64,000 nt of DNA from Monocercomonoides exilis (lineage: Eukaryota > Preaxostyla > Oxymonadida > Polymastigidae), in NCBI GenBank assembly GCA_001643675.2, contig LSRY02000041.1:567501-631500 (forward strand). The letters are read 5' to 3'. The number at the start of each line of letters is the position of its first letter. Position 1 is the stretch's first letter. The notes beneath the pieces were generated by a model that saw nothing but the letters and a program-made list of their open reading frames with translations, made no database searches and was not told the origin of the DNA. Position numbers and translations under genes: made by a program. This document shows positions 1 through 10,423 of the stretch, in pieces.

Positions 1-3000
1 TGTGATATTTGATACAATTTTTATATTTCTTTCCTTTTTGTCTTCGAATTCTTTTAAATTCATTTCTTTCTTTTTGTTCAAAATATTTTCCTCTTCTTCT
101 TCTTCTTCTTCTCTTTCTCCTTCCTCTCTTCTTTCTCCTTCCTTCCCTACCATCATCTTCCTCCTCAAACCTTCCATCTTCTCCATCTTCTCCTTTATTT
201 CCCTCAACTCCCTCAGTTCCCTCTCCAACCTCCAATTTTCCCTCCTCAGCATATCCACCTCACTTTCCCTCTCTCTCTCCCTCTCCTCTGCCTCCTTCTT
301 CGCCTTCTCCGCTTTCCTCAGCTTCATCTCCAGTTTCGACACAACTTTCCTCCTCTTCAAACTCCTCTCGTCTTTGTCTTCAATGTACTTCAGCAGCATC
401 TTGCAGCCGTCACAGAGAATGTGCGAATAATCGCCTTTGGCTCTGATACTGCCTAAACGCGACATTTCACTGGGAAATTTGATCTTTTGAGACAAAATTA
501 GAGGGGTTTCTGTGCTTTTTGGGTCAAAATTGATAAGTTTTTGGGGTTTTGTTCCTTCTTCTTCTTCTTCTTCTTCTTCTTCTGCAATTTCTGTTGATGT
601 TTGCTTCATCTTCTTGATCTTCTCCATTTTCAGGTCTTCTTTGGAATTTTTATTTTTGTTCTTTTTCTTCTTCTTTTCTTTCTCTTTCTCGTTTTCATTT
701 TCATTTTCTTCAGTTTCCTTTGAAATTATATTGTTTATTTCTTTTTCTTTTTTCTCTTTTCTTTCTGTTTTTTCGCTTTTATCGTTTTTTTCATCAAAAG
801 ATTCAGAAATCTCTTCCAATTGAGTCACAATCTTCTGCACAGCTGCTACAGATTTAGCAGCAGCTGAAGAAGAAATAGAGGAAAAAGAGGAGGAGGAAGA
901 AGAAGAATTATAATTTGAACCAGAATTAGCAAAAGATGAATAACAAGAAGGAGAAAGTGATGCTTGATTTCCTTTCAAAGCAAACTGTCTGAATTTCTCC
1001 GGGTTCTTTTGCTGTTCCATTTCAACTTTTTGTGCCATAATCTGCGCAGTCGTTTTGACATGCATGTCAAATTCTGTTTTTTTAGCTGAATTCGTCTCTT
1101 TCAGTGAACGCATCGCAGAAACTGAAGACAATTGAGGAGAAAGAGAAACAAACGGAATTTCGACTTTCTTTTGCGTTTTTCCTCTTTTTTTGGTTTTATC
1201 TTCATTCCGTTTTTGAATGTTTGGATTGACACTTTTAGGAGAAGGAGATGTGGAAGGAGAATGAATTGGGGTGAGAAGAGGAGAATCCAACGGGAAAAGG
1301 GAATTTTCTGTTGTTTTTGAGGAAGAAGTGGAAGAGAAAGAAGGAGTGGAAGAAGAAGAAGAGGAAGAAGCAGGGTGAGAAGGATGGCAGTAGAGAGGAG
1401 GGGTTCTGTTTGGAAGGGAGGATTGAGGTTTGGAAGAGAAGGAAGAGGAGGAGGAGGAAGAAGAGGAAGAGGAAGAATGAGAGTAAGGAGAAGAAGGAGA
1501 TGATGATGATGATGATGATGATGATATGGTTGTTGCTGGAATTTTTGGAGAAGATAGAGAAGAATATGATGATGAGGAGGTGGAAGAAGAAGAAGGAGAA
1601 GGAACAGATGAAGAAGAAGAAGAAGAAGAAGAAGAAGTATTAATAGCGGATGGCTGAGAAGAAGCTGATCCGTTTGTGACAGCCGAGTTTGAAGAAGGCG
1701 AATAAGAACGCTCTTCAACAATGTTGTTCACTCGAAGTGTAACAGAAGCTGATGAAATGGAGTTGTTATCTTCTTCTTCCTCTGCTTCTTCTTCTTCTTC
1801 TCTTTGTCTTCTTTCTCTTTCTCTTTCTCTATCTCTTCTATCTTCTTCTTTCTCCTGTTCTTTTATTTCATCATCATCTTCATCATCATCAAAGATTCCG
1901 TTCTCTTTGTATCCATTGGCTTTGAACTTATCTTTTTTTCCAACTTTCTTCATCCTTTCATCAAATAAACTTTCTCTTCTCTTTTTTTCTTTTTCCTTTT
2001 CTCTTTCTCTTTCCTTCTTTTCATTAATATCTTTTCCTTCCTCCATTTTCTCCTTCTCCTTCTTCTTCTGCTTCTCAAACTTATCTGCTGTTTTCTTATT
2101 GAATGTGACTGAGAAACGAGAAGAAGACAAATTTGACTGCTTCTTCAGGTCTGCTTCATACATTTCAATAGAAAGGATCGAAGGAGGAGGGGTTGGAGGC
2201 ATAGGAAGGTTGTGGTTTGATGAAGAAGAGGAAGAAGAAGAAGAAGAGGAGGAGGAAAAGGAGGAAGAAGAAGAAGAAGATGATGATGATGAATTGGATG
2301 AAGAAGAAGAAGAAGAAGGTGATGATGAAGACGATGGAAAAGGTGTAAAAGATGTTGAATATATTGAAGACGACGAAAACGACGAAGAAATTGAGTGTTC
2401 ATTTGAAATCACATCATCTTCGTCATCAAACAGACCAATACTTTCTCTGTGGTATCTGACTGAAGGAGAGGCATAGTGAATTAAATGTGAAGAAGGAGAA
2501 GGAGAATGAGAAGGAGAATGTGAAGGGGAATGAGAAGGGGAAGAGGAAGGGGAAGGGGAAGGAGATGAATGAGAAGAAGAAGGAAAATATACGGAAGATT
2601 GCTGGAAAGAAGCAGAGGAAGGATCAGAAGATGATGTGGTTTTGTTTGTTCCATCTGTTATATCCATTTTATTTATTTTATTTGTTTTATTTATTTTACT
2701 TTTTTCACTCATAATATTCATCTTTTTCATTTTATTCGTCTTTTTCTCTAATTTTGTTTCTTCTTCATTCTCTTTCTCTGTTTGTGCTTGCTTCATCAGC
2801 ATGTCCCAGTATTTGCTGCCTTCTTCATCGCTGAATGAATCTTCTTCTTCAATTTGATCCGTTTTTGTTGGGAATGAAGGAAAATCCAAGCGAAAACTTG
2901 ATTTTTCTGAAGAAGATTGAGAAAAAAGTGGGACGTTGGAATCAGAAGAAGAAAAAGAACAAGAAGAAGAAGAAGAAGAAGATGATGATGATGAAAGAGG

Positions 3001-3652
3001 TATATGAACATTTTCATCAATTTCCTTCTTTCTCTCTTCTTCTTCCGAGTTGTGTTCTTGAAAGGCTTCAAGCAGCTTGCCTGCCTCTGCAACGAGCATC
3101 TTTTCTTCTTTCTTCTTTCTTTTGCTCTCTTTTGATTTGGTCTTATTTTTCGCTTTCGCTTTTGATTGAGCCAACTTTTCATCACTTGAATCGTCTTCTT
3201 CACAAAAATTACTGTTTTTTGGTTCATTCTCTTCCTCAAATTCCTCTTTTGCCATTATCAATTTTGCTTCTTTAAAATGGTGATTGCACTTTTCTATCAA
3301 AATTTTCGCTGCTTTCGAAATTGCTTCCCTTTTGCTGCTTAAAATAGAACTGTCTGCTTTTTCCAGGCTTGTAAGCAGGCGGAGCAGATGAATTTTTTGC
3401 ACTGGCGGAATCAATTCCTGTGAGCCCAATAATGTCTCGTGCGATTTGCTGATGATCGGATGGCATTTAATCAAAGACGGGGCATCAGATGCCTCTGCTA
3501 ATACAAGTTCTTTGGAATTTGGTAAAGTGTGCAATAAACTTTCCAAACAACAAATTCCGCAGCTGGACACTTGGAGATTGTTATTCTTTGAAAAAGTTTT
3601 TGCGTTGCATTTAATTGTTTATAAATAACATAATTGTGCAAACTAATGACAT
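1..3652 (-). CDS. Large serine-rich, charged coiled-coil protein (partial, runs off left edge)
   Basis: Reading the minus strand, a single frame stays open from 3585 to base 1 (1,195 codons) and continues beyond the window, so the C-terminus is missing. Upstream, in-frame stops are removed by an inferred intron at 3643-3586 (donor GTTTGC, acceptor TTCAAAG). It joins a nine-base first exon (ATG at 3652, M-S-L) in phase 0. The first ~130 residues look globular and helical, with a cysteine pair (CGICC). Then follow Lys/Glu-rich helices alternating with poly-serine, and near the left edge a segment 'LCDGCKMLLKYIEDKDERS' leading into a long E/R/K coiled coil. I recognise no family. The serine tracts are TCT/TCA/TCC repeats, and the plus-strand frames over them are compositional shadows. 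A tiny first exon is unusual but both splice signals are good. The frame itself is certain; the start is likely. Confidence 0.75.
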
Positions 3653-3797
3653 CTTTAAGCAACAATCAATAAATTCTTTTCTTCCAACAAAAGAATTGTG
3701 AATAGTTTCCAAGTGCGGTATTGTCAAAAAAATTTTTATGCTTTCCGCCATCGTCTCATTTAAAAAAAATCAAAATTAAAAAAACAGTCAGTCAGAA

Positions 3798-4127
3798 TCA
3801 ATGTTCACAAACCACAAGATTTGTGTTATCCGAAACGTTAACAATCTGATCAATCTTTTTTAAAATGTTATCTTTAGTTACATAAGCGATGTTCCTCCAA
3901 TCTTTAAGATACAATAATACATTATCAAAAAAGTTCGAAGATAAATTGGAAATACCTCTCCCCACAATATCCAAAAATGAAGCCAAATAATCGAAGCAGC
4001 TTTTTGAATCGTATAAGTCGCAATCGTAATTAAACATCGTCCTATCAATCTGTCAAAATAAAAATTTATGCTTGAATTCACATTTCATATATAAAAGCAT
4101 TACTTGCATTTTATGCTTTTTTTCCAT
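3798..4127 (-). CDS. Small spliced hypothetical protein, 91 aa
   Basis: Exon 1 at 4127-4104 (ATG, eight codons) is followed by an inferred 54-nt intron at 4103-4050 (GTAATG donor, TTTGACAG acceptor). Exon 2 is 4049-3798 and ends in TGA. The join is phase 0. The product is hydrophilic and probably all-helical with no signal peptide or membrane segment; it contains 'LKDWRNIAYVTKDNILKK'. Size and composition resemble small coiled-coil subunits of trafficking complexes (BLOC-1/BORC type), but I cannot assign a family. It lies about 150 bp from the start of the divergent-looking serine-rich gene, in the same orientation. It could be a chance ORF, but the splice signals and balanced codon use argue for a gene. 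Confidence 0.45.
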
Positions 4128-4242
4128 CACAACTTCCGTAAATTTAAACAAATGCTTGTTTGTATCACGTCAAATGGCAATTCCTATTCAATTCCAATAT
4201 AAAATAATATATATACAAGCGAAATATTTTGATTATTCACAA

Positions 4243-4629
4243 TTAAATAATTTTATTCCCCATAATAATATTTTTTCTTGCTTTCATTAAAAAACCAGAA
4301 AAAACATAAATATAATAAAATAAAAATAAAAATAAAAATAATATGTTCCAAATTTTTTTGTCATTGTTCCATTGAATATCTTGCTTTCTCAGCAAAAATA
4401 AGACAAAAGAAAAAATAGTTAAGATAACAGCAAGAATTTTTTGTGTGTAACATAACAAAAGAGCAGAATATTAAATCCAAAATTTCATGATATCAGCATT
4501 TTGAATTTTGTAAGATTGATATAGATTGGTGAAAATAATAGACAGAAAAATAAATTGGAAAAAAGAATTTATATTAAAAACAATAATTCTGTTAGTGCCA
4601 AAGCCGTTCGATGGTTCAACCCTGACCAT
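4243..4629 (-). pseudogene. Possible small multi-pass membrane protein with an in-frame TAA
   Basis: From ATG at 4629 ('MVRVEPSNGFGTNRI') a minus-strand frame runs 52 codons to TAA at 4473-4471. It then stays open in the same frame to 4243. Three or four hydrophobic stretches follow one another, the clearest being 'LAVILTIFSFVLFLL' and 'ILFLFLFLFYYIYVFSGF'. This layout fits a small ER/Golgi membrane protein, but AT-rich DNA readily encodes such strings by chance. An alternative is an intron hiding the TAA: a GTTTTTAATA donor lies just after 'NRII', with an AG only about 200 nt downstream. No family is recognised. Confidence 0.25.
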
Positions 4630-4945
4630 AACAAAAGCATTTAAAATGACTAACTCTTTGTTATTCTTTCAATTCCATATGTGATAATGAATAATTTCAA
4701 CTGTTCGAAATCACAGGTCGATTTTTTTAACACGAGTACAGTTTCATAATAGCTTTTTAAATAAAAATGAAACTGAGAAACAATCTTTTTGCTTTCTATT
4801 AGAAATTGCCGAAATAGTTGATGTGAAACAATAAAAACGATAACACGTGTCGACAATGCTCGCATAGGGTGTTTTGTTTTCACAGATCACAATTTTCCAT
4901 TGTATTAATTGAAGTACTCTTCACTTATATGTTTTTCTTTCGTAT
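4630..4945. other. Short intergenic stretch with a weak minus-strand ORF
   Basis: A minus-strand frame from ATG 4865 to 4650 could encode about 71 residues without recognisable motifs. I could not connect it by splice sites to its neighbours. A B-box-like string (GGTTCAACCCT) lies just outside it near 4613, without a foldable tRNA. Nothing firm is supported here. Confidence 0.3.
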
Positions 4946-7010
4946 TTAATGAATGAGAAATTTTTCTCTGGGAGTGTGATCGAAGTATTTTATTTCGTCA
5001 CGAGAATTTGATTTCACTTCTTTTTCATCGTCTTTGACTGTTTCAATTATTCTCTTTGCTTTTTTTCTCGATAACTTTTTTTCTTTTACTGGTTCTTTAT
5101 TCAACATCTCATAAAGTTCTTGTCGGCAATGTTTATTTTTATGTTTCTTTTCAGAAGAAGACAAACTTTGTTCACCAATATTCGTCAGCTGTTTTTGAAG
5201 AAAATGTTAACGCTCTTTTGTTGATTCAATTAGTTTCATTAGCTCTAATTCATCCATCTCATTTGCTTCTTTTGATGTTTTTTCATCAGTAGAATTTTCG
5301 TTGGTTGAAAATTTTATTGTCGAATTTTAACTGTGATCTTCATTCAAAGTTAAGCGTTCTTTTGTTATCACAGAATCGTGGAGAGATGAATGTTTTGAAG
5401 ATTGTGAAGAAGATAATAGTTTATCACTATGAGGAGAATATTTCACAAACAACTTTTCTCTCCAATCTCGGGATGAAACATAAGTTTCATTATTGCATTT
5501 GTGATTTTGTGTTGTGGATCCAGATATGCGATCCAAAACAGGGGCTGCAGCAACAAGCCAAACTCCACTTTTAATGAAAGTTGATTTGATTGTGGAAGGC
5601 ATTGTTGAAGCAGCAATTGTTTCAGGGAGAGTGCCTGCAAGTGATGCTCTGTGTGAATGAATAGAAAATTATGAAAAGATTTGAAATTTTTTAAAAAGCG
5701 TAGTTTTCAAACGAGAGAAGATGCATGAATAACCTGGCTGTTAAAGATGAGTCATGTTTGGAGGAAAGAATTTTATAATTATATTGTGTTTCTCTGCAAA
5801 ATCTGCCACAGAATCATCCATATGAGTAATCTGATTATCCATCAAAAACAGGGCTTTATGTGAAGTGGTTGTTTTCAATTTGAATTCTATCCAGGGAATA
5901 CAGCTATTGATCATGAAACTTCTTAAAATCTCTTTTGTAATTTTCCCCGATGAGGAAGGAAGAACTTTAAAATCGAAAGACAAAAGAAAAGAAAATTTTT
6001 CGGGAAAACATTTTGTCGGCGAAAGAAGATATTTTCTTGAAAAGGATTTATCTGCACATCCACATAAACACAACGTTGAATTTGGCACTTTCGGAGGAGC
6101 TGGAGAAGATGGAGAAATTTGATTTTTCAGGCAAACAATCAATTTTCTTGAACTTTCATTCAAATTCAATGAGGTTTCATAAAAATTAAAAATTTTTGAA
6201 GAATCAATGTGGTTTTCGTTAATCACATTCGACAATTCTTCAAACCATTGTCTGACATTTTCTGGTGATTGAGTGGCAATTTTTGACATGTCTGTTGGCC
6301 TTGAAATTGCAGCATGAATGATTTCGCTCCATTTTAACAACTTGTATGCATATTTTTCGTTTTCTTTTCTTGGCTCGTTTTTATTTGTCGAATCCTTTTC
6401 GAAAATATCCACGCACTCATAAAAATGCATATGAGAAGTCTTTTTTGAATCCATATAATTTCTGTCTAAAAATTCAGCTTGAAAATTCAATTTGAATATT
6501 GATATATGAACAGTGGAATGGAATCATTTTTTTTGAAAAACCTTTGTCTCGAGTATTATATCTATGACATCGTCATTTTCAACAATTTTAATGTTTTTGA
6601 CAAATGAATAAATAGTTCCTTTCGAAATTTATAAAATCTTTAAAAAAAATCAACACACGGAAAAAAGTTATGATTTCATTGAAAATCACCCATATATAAA
6701 AATGGAAAAGTCAAAAACAAATCAAACCATGTTTTGAACGTCATGCACTCGAACAGTTTCCAGTTCTGACAACTTCACAAGAACTTGATTTTCTATTATT
6801 TCGAGCTGTCGCGAATAAATTGTTAAAGGATGCCCATCAATTCCACCATCCCTTCCTTCCTTTTGTACTTTAATTTCCATGAACCAATGACCTTTGGATG
6901 AAAAATTTTCATTCACGGAAGTTTGCCATCTCAGTTGTTTATCATTTCGAACTGCAAATATCTTTTTTGTTGCTGAAGGAATGGAACGATATTTTCTATA
7001 CGCGAGCTAG
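4946..7010 (-). pseudogene. Degraded pogo/Tigger-like DDE transposase
   Basis: Fragments of one transposase lie in order on the minus strand. At 7010-6722 is an N-terminal helix-turn-helix-like part. At about 6640-6500 is a segment 'SKGTIYSFVKNI'. At 6490-5741 is the DDE core, with 'WFEELSNVI', 'NFYETSL', 'ALFLMDNQITH' and 'FFPPNMTHL', the pogo-family signature around the second aspartate and the 'PPN-TH-QP' motif. The C-terminal part covers 5640-4946 ('STIKSTFIKSGVW', then a basic tail). Lesions are TGA at 6526-6524, TAA at 5743-5741 just where 'LLQPLD' is expected, and TAAs at 5329-5327 and 5209-5207. The first catalytic aspartate of the expected N-x-D-E-T motif is a tyrosine here. An intron (GTTATT...CACAG, about 5732-5652) may join core and C-terminus. 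The protein is almost certainly inactive. Family assignment is by motif, so 'pogo-like' is firmer than any subfamily. Confidence 0.75.
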
Positions 7011-7087
7011 CGATGGAGTTAAATAAATGAGAGATATGTTTTGTTGCTCATATTAGGGTCAGAAATTTATCGGTACCAAAAAAATAA

Positions 7088-7282
7088 ATCGGGACCTAAA
7101 TTTTCTGGCTCTCAAGAGCACTTTCAGAAAAAAATAAATAATAGAAAATAATTAATATATTATAATATACTATTTCTGAGAATATTTTTTCAAATTTTAA
7201 TTGTTGTGAAAAGATCTGGTGTTTTTTGTTTTATTTTCAAGATCAAAGACTTGCTCGTATTTTCATGAGCTTTTTGTTTTGA
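7088..7282 (+). repeat. Left arm of the foldback element
   Basis: Reverse complement of 7797-7991 over 195 bases with essentially a single difference (C at 7270). The match was read base by base across the blocks around ATCGGGACC, GAGCACTTTCAG and ACTTGCTCG. Confidence 0.9.
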
Positions 7283-7796
7283 GATTTTTAAGTATTGTTA
7301 TTGTTATTGAACATAACTTCTTTATAATTTTGGTTATTTTTCATTGTTTAACACTTCGTTTTTTTATTATTTTTTGTATTTCACTAAATTTCGATAAAAT
7401 AAGAAAAAATAGTGAAGTTAATGATTGTAATATTTTTATATATCGTAGAATAGTTGAAAAAATGATAGTTATGTGTGTCACAAAAAATTTGAAATGAAAG
7501 AATGTGATTTGAAGTACATGAAACAAAAATACACAAAAATATGTTTTATTGAAATTTCATCTCGATCTTTAAAAAATAAAAGATAATCTTCTTTTTGTAT
7601 ATCTTCATTTGTTGATAATTTATATATTATTTCTTTTAAATGAACGAAAAAATTTATTTATTTAAATGTATTCTTCAATTTGTCTAAATATTGTGAAATG
7701 CAAAAAAAATAATAAAAAAACGAAGTGTTTTATAATATAAAATATCCAAAAACATAAAAATGTGAAGTTTATAAACAATGATACGACTCATAACAT

Positions 7797-7991
7797 TCAA
7801 AACAAAAAACTCATGAAAATACGAGCAAGTCTTTGATCTTGAAAATAAAACAAAAAACACCAGATCTTTTCACAACAATTAAAATTTGAAAAAATATTCT
7901 CAGAAATAGTATATTATAATATATTAATTATTTTCTATTATTTATTTTTTTCTGAAAGTGCTCTTGAGAGCCAGAAAATTTAGGTCCCGAT
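7797..7991 (-). repeat. Right arm of the foldback element
   Basis: Inverted partner of 7088-7282. The arms flank an AT-rich interior of about 515 bases. Confidence 0.9.
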
Positions 7992-8137
7992 AAAAAAAAG
8001 GGGATATGATAAATTACTGACCCTAAATGGGTCATGATCAAATTGAAAATTTCGATAAATGCTTTTAGTTAAAACATTTTGCATTTTTTGATATTTATCA
8101 TCGTTTTTTGTGTCAATTTCTTTCAATAACTCAAATA

Positions 8138-8406
8138 TGGGACAAAATATTTTGCTTCAAGCATTTTCATTGTAAAATGATGCACTTTTCGTTGACTTTT
8201 TGAGATCAAAAAACAAAATAAAAATGGGTCCATTTTTTGACATTCGTGAAATATCACAACACTTTCTGTTTTGATTTCAATAATGTTTGTTTACAGATAT
8301 GAAAATCAAATTTATTTTGAAATCTGAGAAAGCGAAATAAAGTTATGAGTGAAGCAATTTTTTTGTGCCTTGTGCAAAAAAAGCTTGAAAGTTCGTATTT
8401 TCCCCC
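8138..8406 (+). repeat. Dispersed repeat, copy 1
   Basis: About 270 bases that recur in direct orientation at 22298-22566. Shared landmarks in order are TTTTGCTTCA, TGCACTTTT, GATCAAAAAACA, TTTCGTGAAAT-type, GAAAATCAAATT, GCGAAATAAAGTTATGAG, CTTGTGCA, AAAAGCTTGAAAGT and CGTATTTTCCCCC. Identity by eye is roughly three quarters. Lesions are scattered and no ORF is shared, so it is probably the remains of a mobile element. It begins about 110 bases right of the foldback element. Confidence 0.75.
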
Positions 8407-10423
8407 ATATGATCTCGTTTTTTCCTTGTATGAGATTTTAAAAAGAAAATATTCGTTCTTTTCTATTTCATCAATCATTTCATTGACTTGTGATTTCTTA
8501 ATGGCAAAACATTGATTAATGATGATTATTGTGTTAATTTATCATATTTTCATTTTTTGAAATGCGTTGATGAGAATTTATTTTCAAAATTGTCGATATC
8601 AGCATATTAATAAAAATCAGGTTTCACACAACAAATTGGATTTGGCACTTTGCTTTAATCATATGCGTATTAATATCATGTAATAATGAGATATTGTTGA
8701 GCTCACTTTACACTTTTGTTATTTTTTTGTAATTTAATTGATTTCCTTTTATCCTTCAATGCAAAGCAATTAACAAATTTAAAAGGAGCAGTATTTAAAA
8801 ACGAGTTGTGTTTGTTAAAGAGATAAAATAAAACTCTGGTTTATTCAGAGAAAATTATTATTTTCTAATTGAATAAGCAATGCTTCAAGATTAAAAATTT
8901 ATTAATTGGATATAATATCAAACCAGTGTTTTATTTTTTATTTTTAATTTTATTTTATTATATATTTTATTATATATTTTATTATATTTTATGATATTTT
9001 TTATGGTGCAAATTTCAATTTCAATTACACTTCTGTAACATGACAAATTACAAAATCATATGTTTGTCACAAAAAAAAGAAGAAAAAATTAATTAATAAT
9101 ATCAAGTTAATAAAAAACAATTCGAATGAGAGCGAAAATTTTAAAAAAACTTTCGATATCTTTGGATTAAATTTATTGAAAGAATTAGAAATATCTGCCT
9201 TTTTCTCATTTTTCAGTGACAGTCAGTGACGGTCAATGACAAATTGTGACATAAAAATTTCACAACCGACGTTTTCTGTAAAAAAATTTCTGTTGGTTTC
9301 TTCTTCATCTAAAAAAAAATACGATTTTTTTAAAATAACAAGAATTGTTATATTTCGATTTTCTTATAAATTATTTGAATTATTAAGAATTGTGAAATCG
9401 AATAAAACTACCCTTTTTGATAAATCTTAAATATCTTGTCAGTCATTTTGTCATTGTTTCAATTTTCTCTTGTCATATCACAGAGATATAATTTCAATAC
9501 ACACTTTCATCACCGTTATTGAAAATTGAGAAATAATATCGTTTGAAATAAAAATTAGTGAAAATATAAATTTCATAAATTTTTTTTTTAATCAGAAAAT
9601 ATTTTGAAAAGTTCCTTTTGTTTTATTTTAAAATATTAAAAAAATTTATCAATAATCATCAATTTTCTGTTCCCACTCACATAACAATGCGAAAATGGAA
9701 ATAATAACATTGAAAAGATTCTGTTTTCACGACAGCGAAATTTTGTAGGTTGGAACAGTAATTTGATTGATATATGGGTAAAAATTTTTGAAAAATCACC
9801 ACAGATCAAATAATATCACCCATTCTTATTTTGTTATATCTGTTCCATTCAAACTTCCATAAGTTTAATGGATTTTTTCAATGTCAATATTGATGAGTGA
9901 ACTCGTTTGATTTTTATATCCAATTTCAAGAAATATTTTGTTTTTATTACATTCACTGATCAAATTTATTTTGCGTTTATTTATATAATCGCGTGGCAAA
10001 ATAAGCTTCCATTAATTCTCATACTACCTCTTGAATATAAATGTGGTAATTAACCTTTGAACAGACAAAAGTTATAGGTAGAAAGAATGCAGTGTCAATT
10101 CTTTTTCCGGAAAAAGTCTATGAAATTGTTCTTTTGATGGTGCTGGAGGATCAATTTGTCATTGGAAACCAACGGAGAAATTTTATACTCTCAAATTGTC
10201 TTTTCTATAGTTGCTATGCAATGCGTGGAGAATGTGATGTTAAAATAATGATAGAATTGAAATGATTACAAATTATTGTTTTTCTTCTTTTATTTTCATA
10301 ATAACACATGTTTGAAAGGAGGCCATGACATTACTCTTCAAGAATCGAATTCAAACAACATTGATCCAAATTGCAATTGTACAAGGCAAACATCAAATAT
10401 AGTTTGATCAAGATACAACTCAA
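8407..10423. other. AT-rich gene-poor stretch
   Basis: No convincing coding frame on either strand; the longest open frames are low-complexity Phe/Ile/Lys/Asn strings. Two items stand out. One is a TGAC-rich cluster at about 9217-9250. The other is the sequence ATATGGGTAAAAATTTTTGAAAAATCAC near 9773, which recurs inverted near 13400-13430. Confidence 0.6.

Larger units (their letters stand above)
7053..8026. mobile_element. Foldback/MITE-like element with long terminal inverted repeats
   Basis: The sequence 7088-7282 is repeated as its reverse complement at 7797-7991, 195 bases with essentially one mismatch. Imperfect inverted matches extend inward (the AACACTTCG string near 7349 versus CGAAGTGTT near 7720). 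They also extend outward to matching ends, TTAGGGTCAG at 7053 and CTGACCCTAA ending at 8026. The interior has no convincing ORF, so this is a non-autonomous element. Near-identity of the arms suggests recent activity or arm-to-arm conversion. Flanking bases do not give an unambiguous target-site duplication, so the transposase that moves it is unknown. A diverged copy of one end lies near 13690-13760. Confidence 0.85.

Noticed and set aside
2-3275. Plus-strand ORFs rich in Ser/Leu/Phe or Lys/Arg at the left end
   Set aside because: They are antisense shadows of the continuous minus-strand frame; their composition simply mirrors its triplet repeats.
4590-4635. tRNA gene suggested by a B-box-like GGTTCAACCC
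   Set aside because: No acceptor stem, D-arm or anticodon stem could be folded around it and the required A-box spacing is absent.
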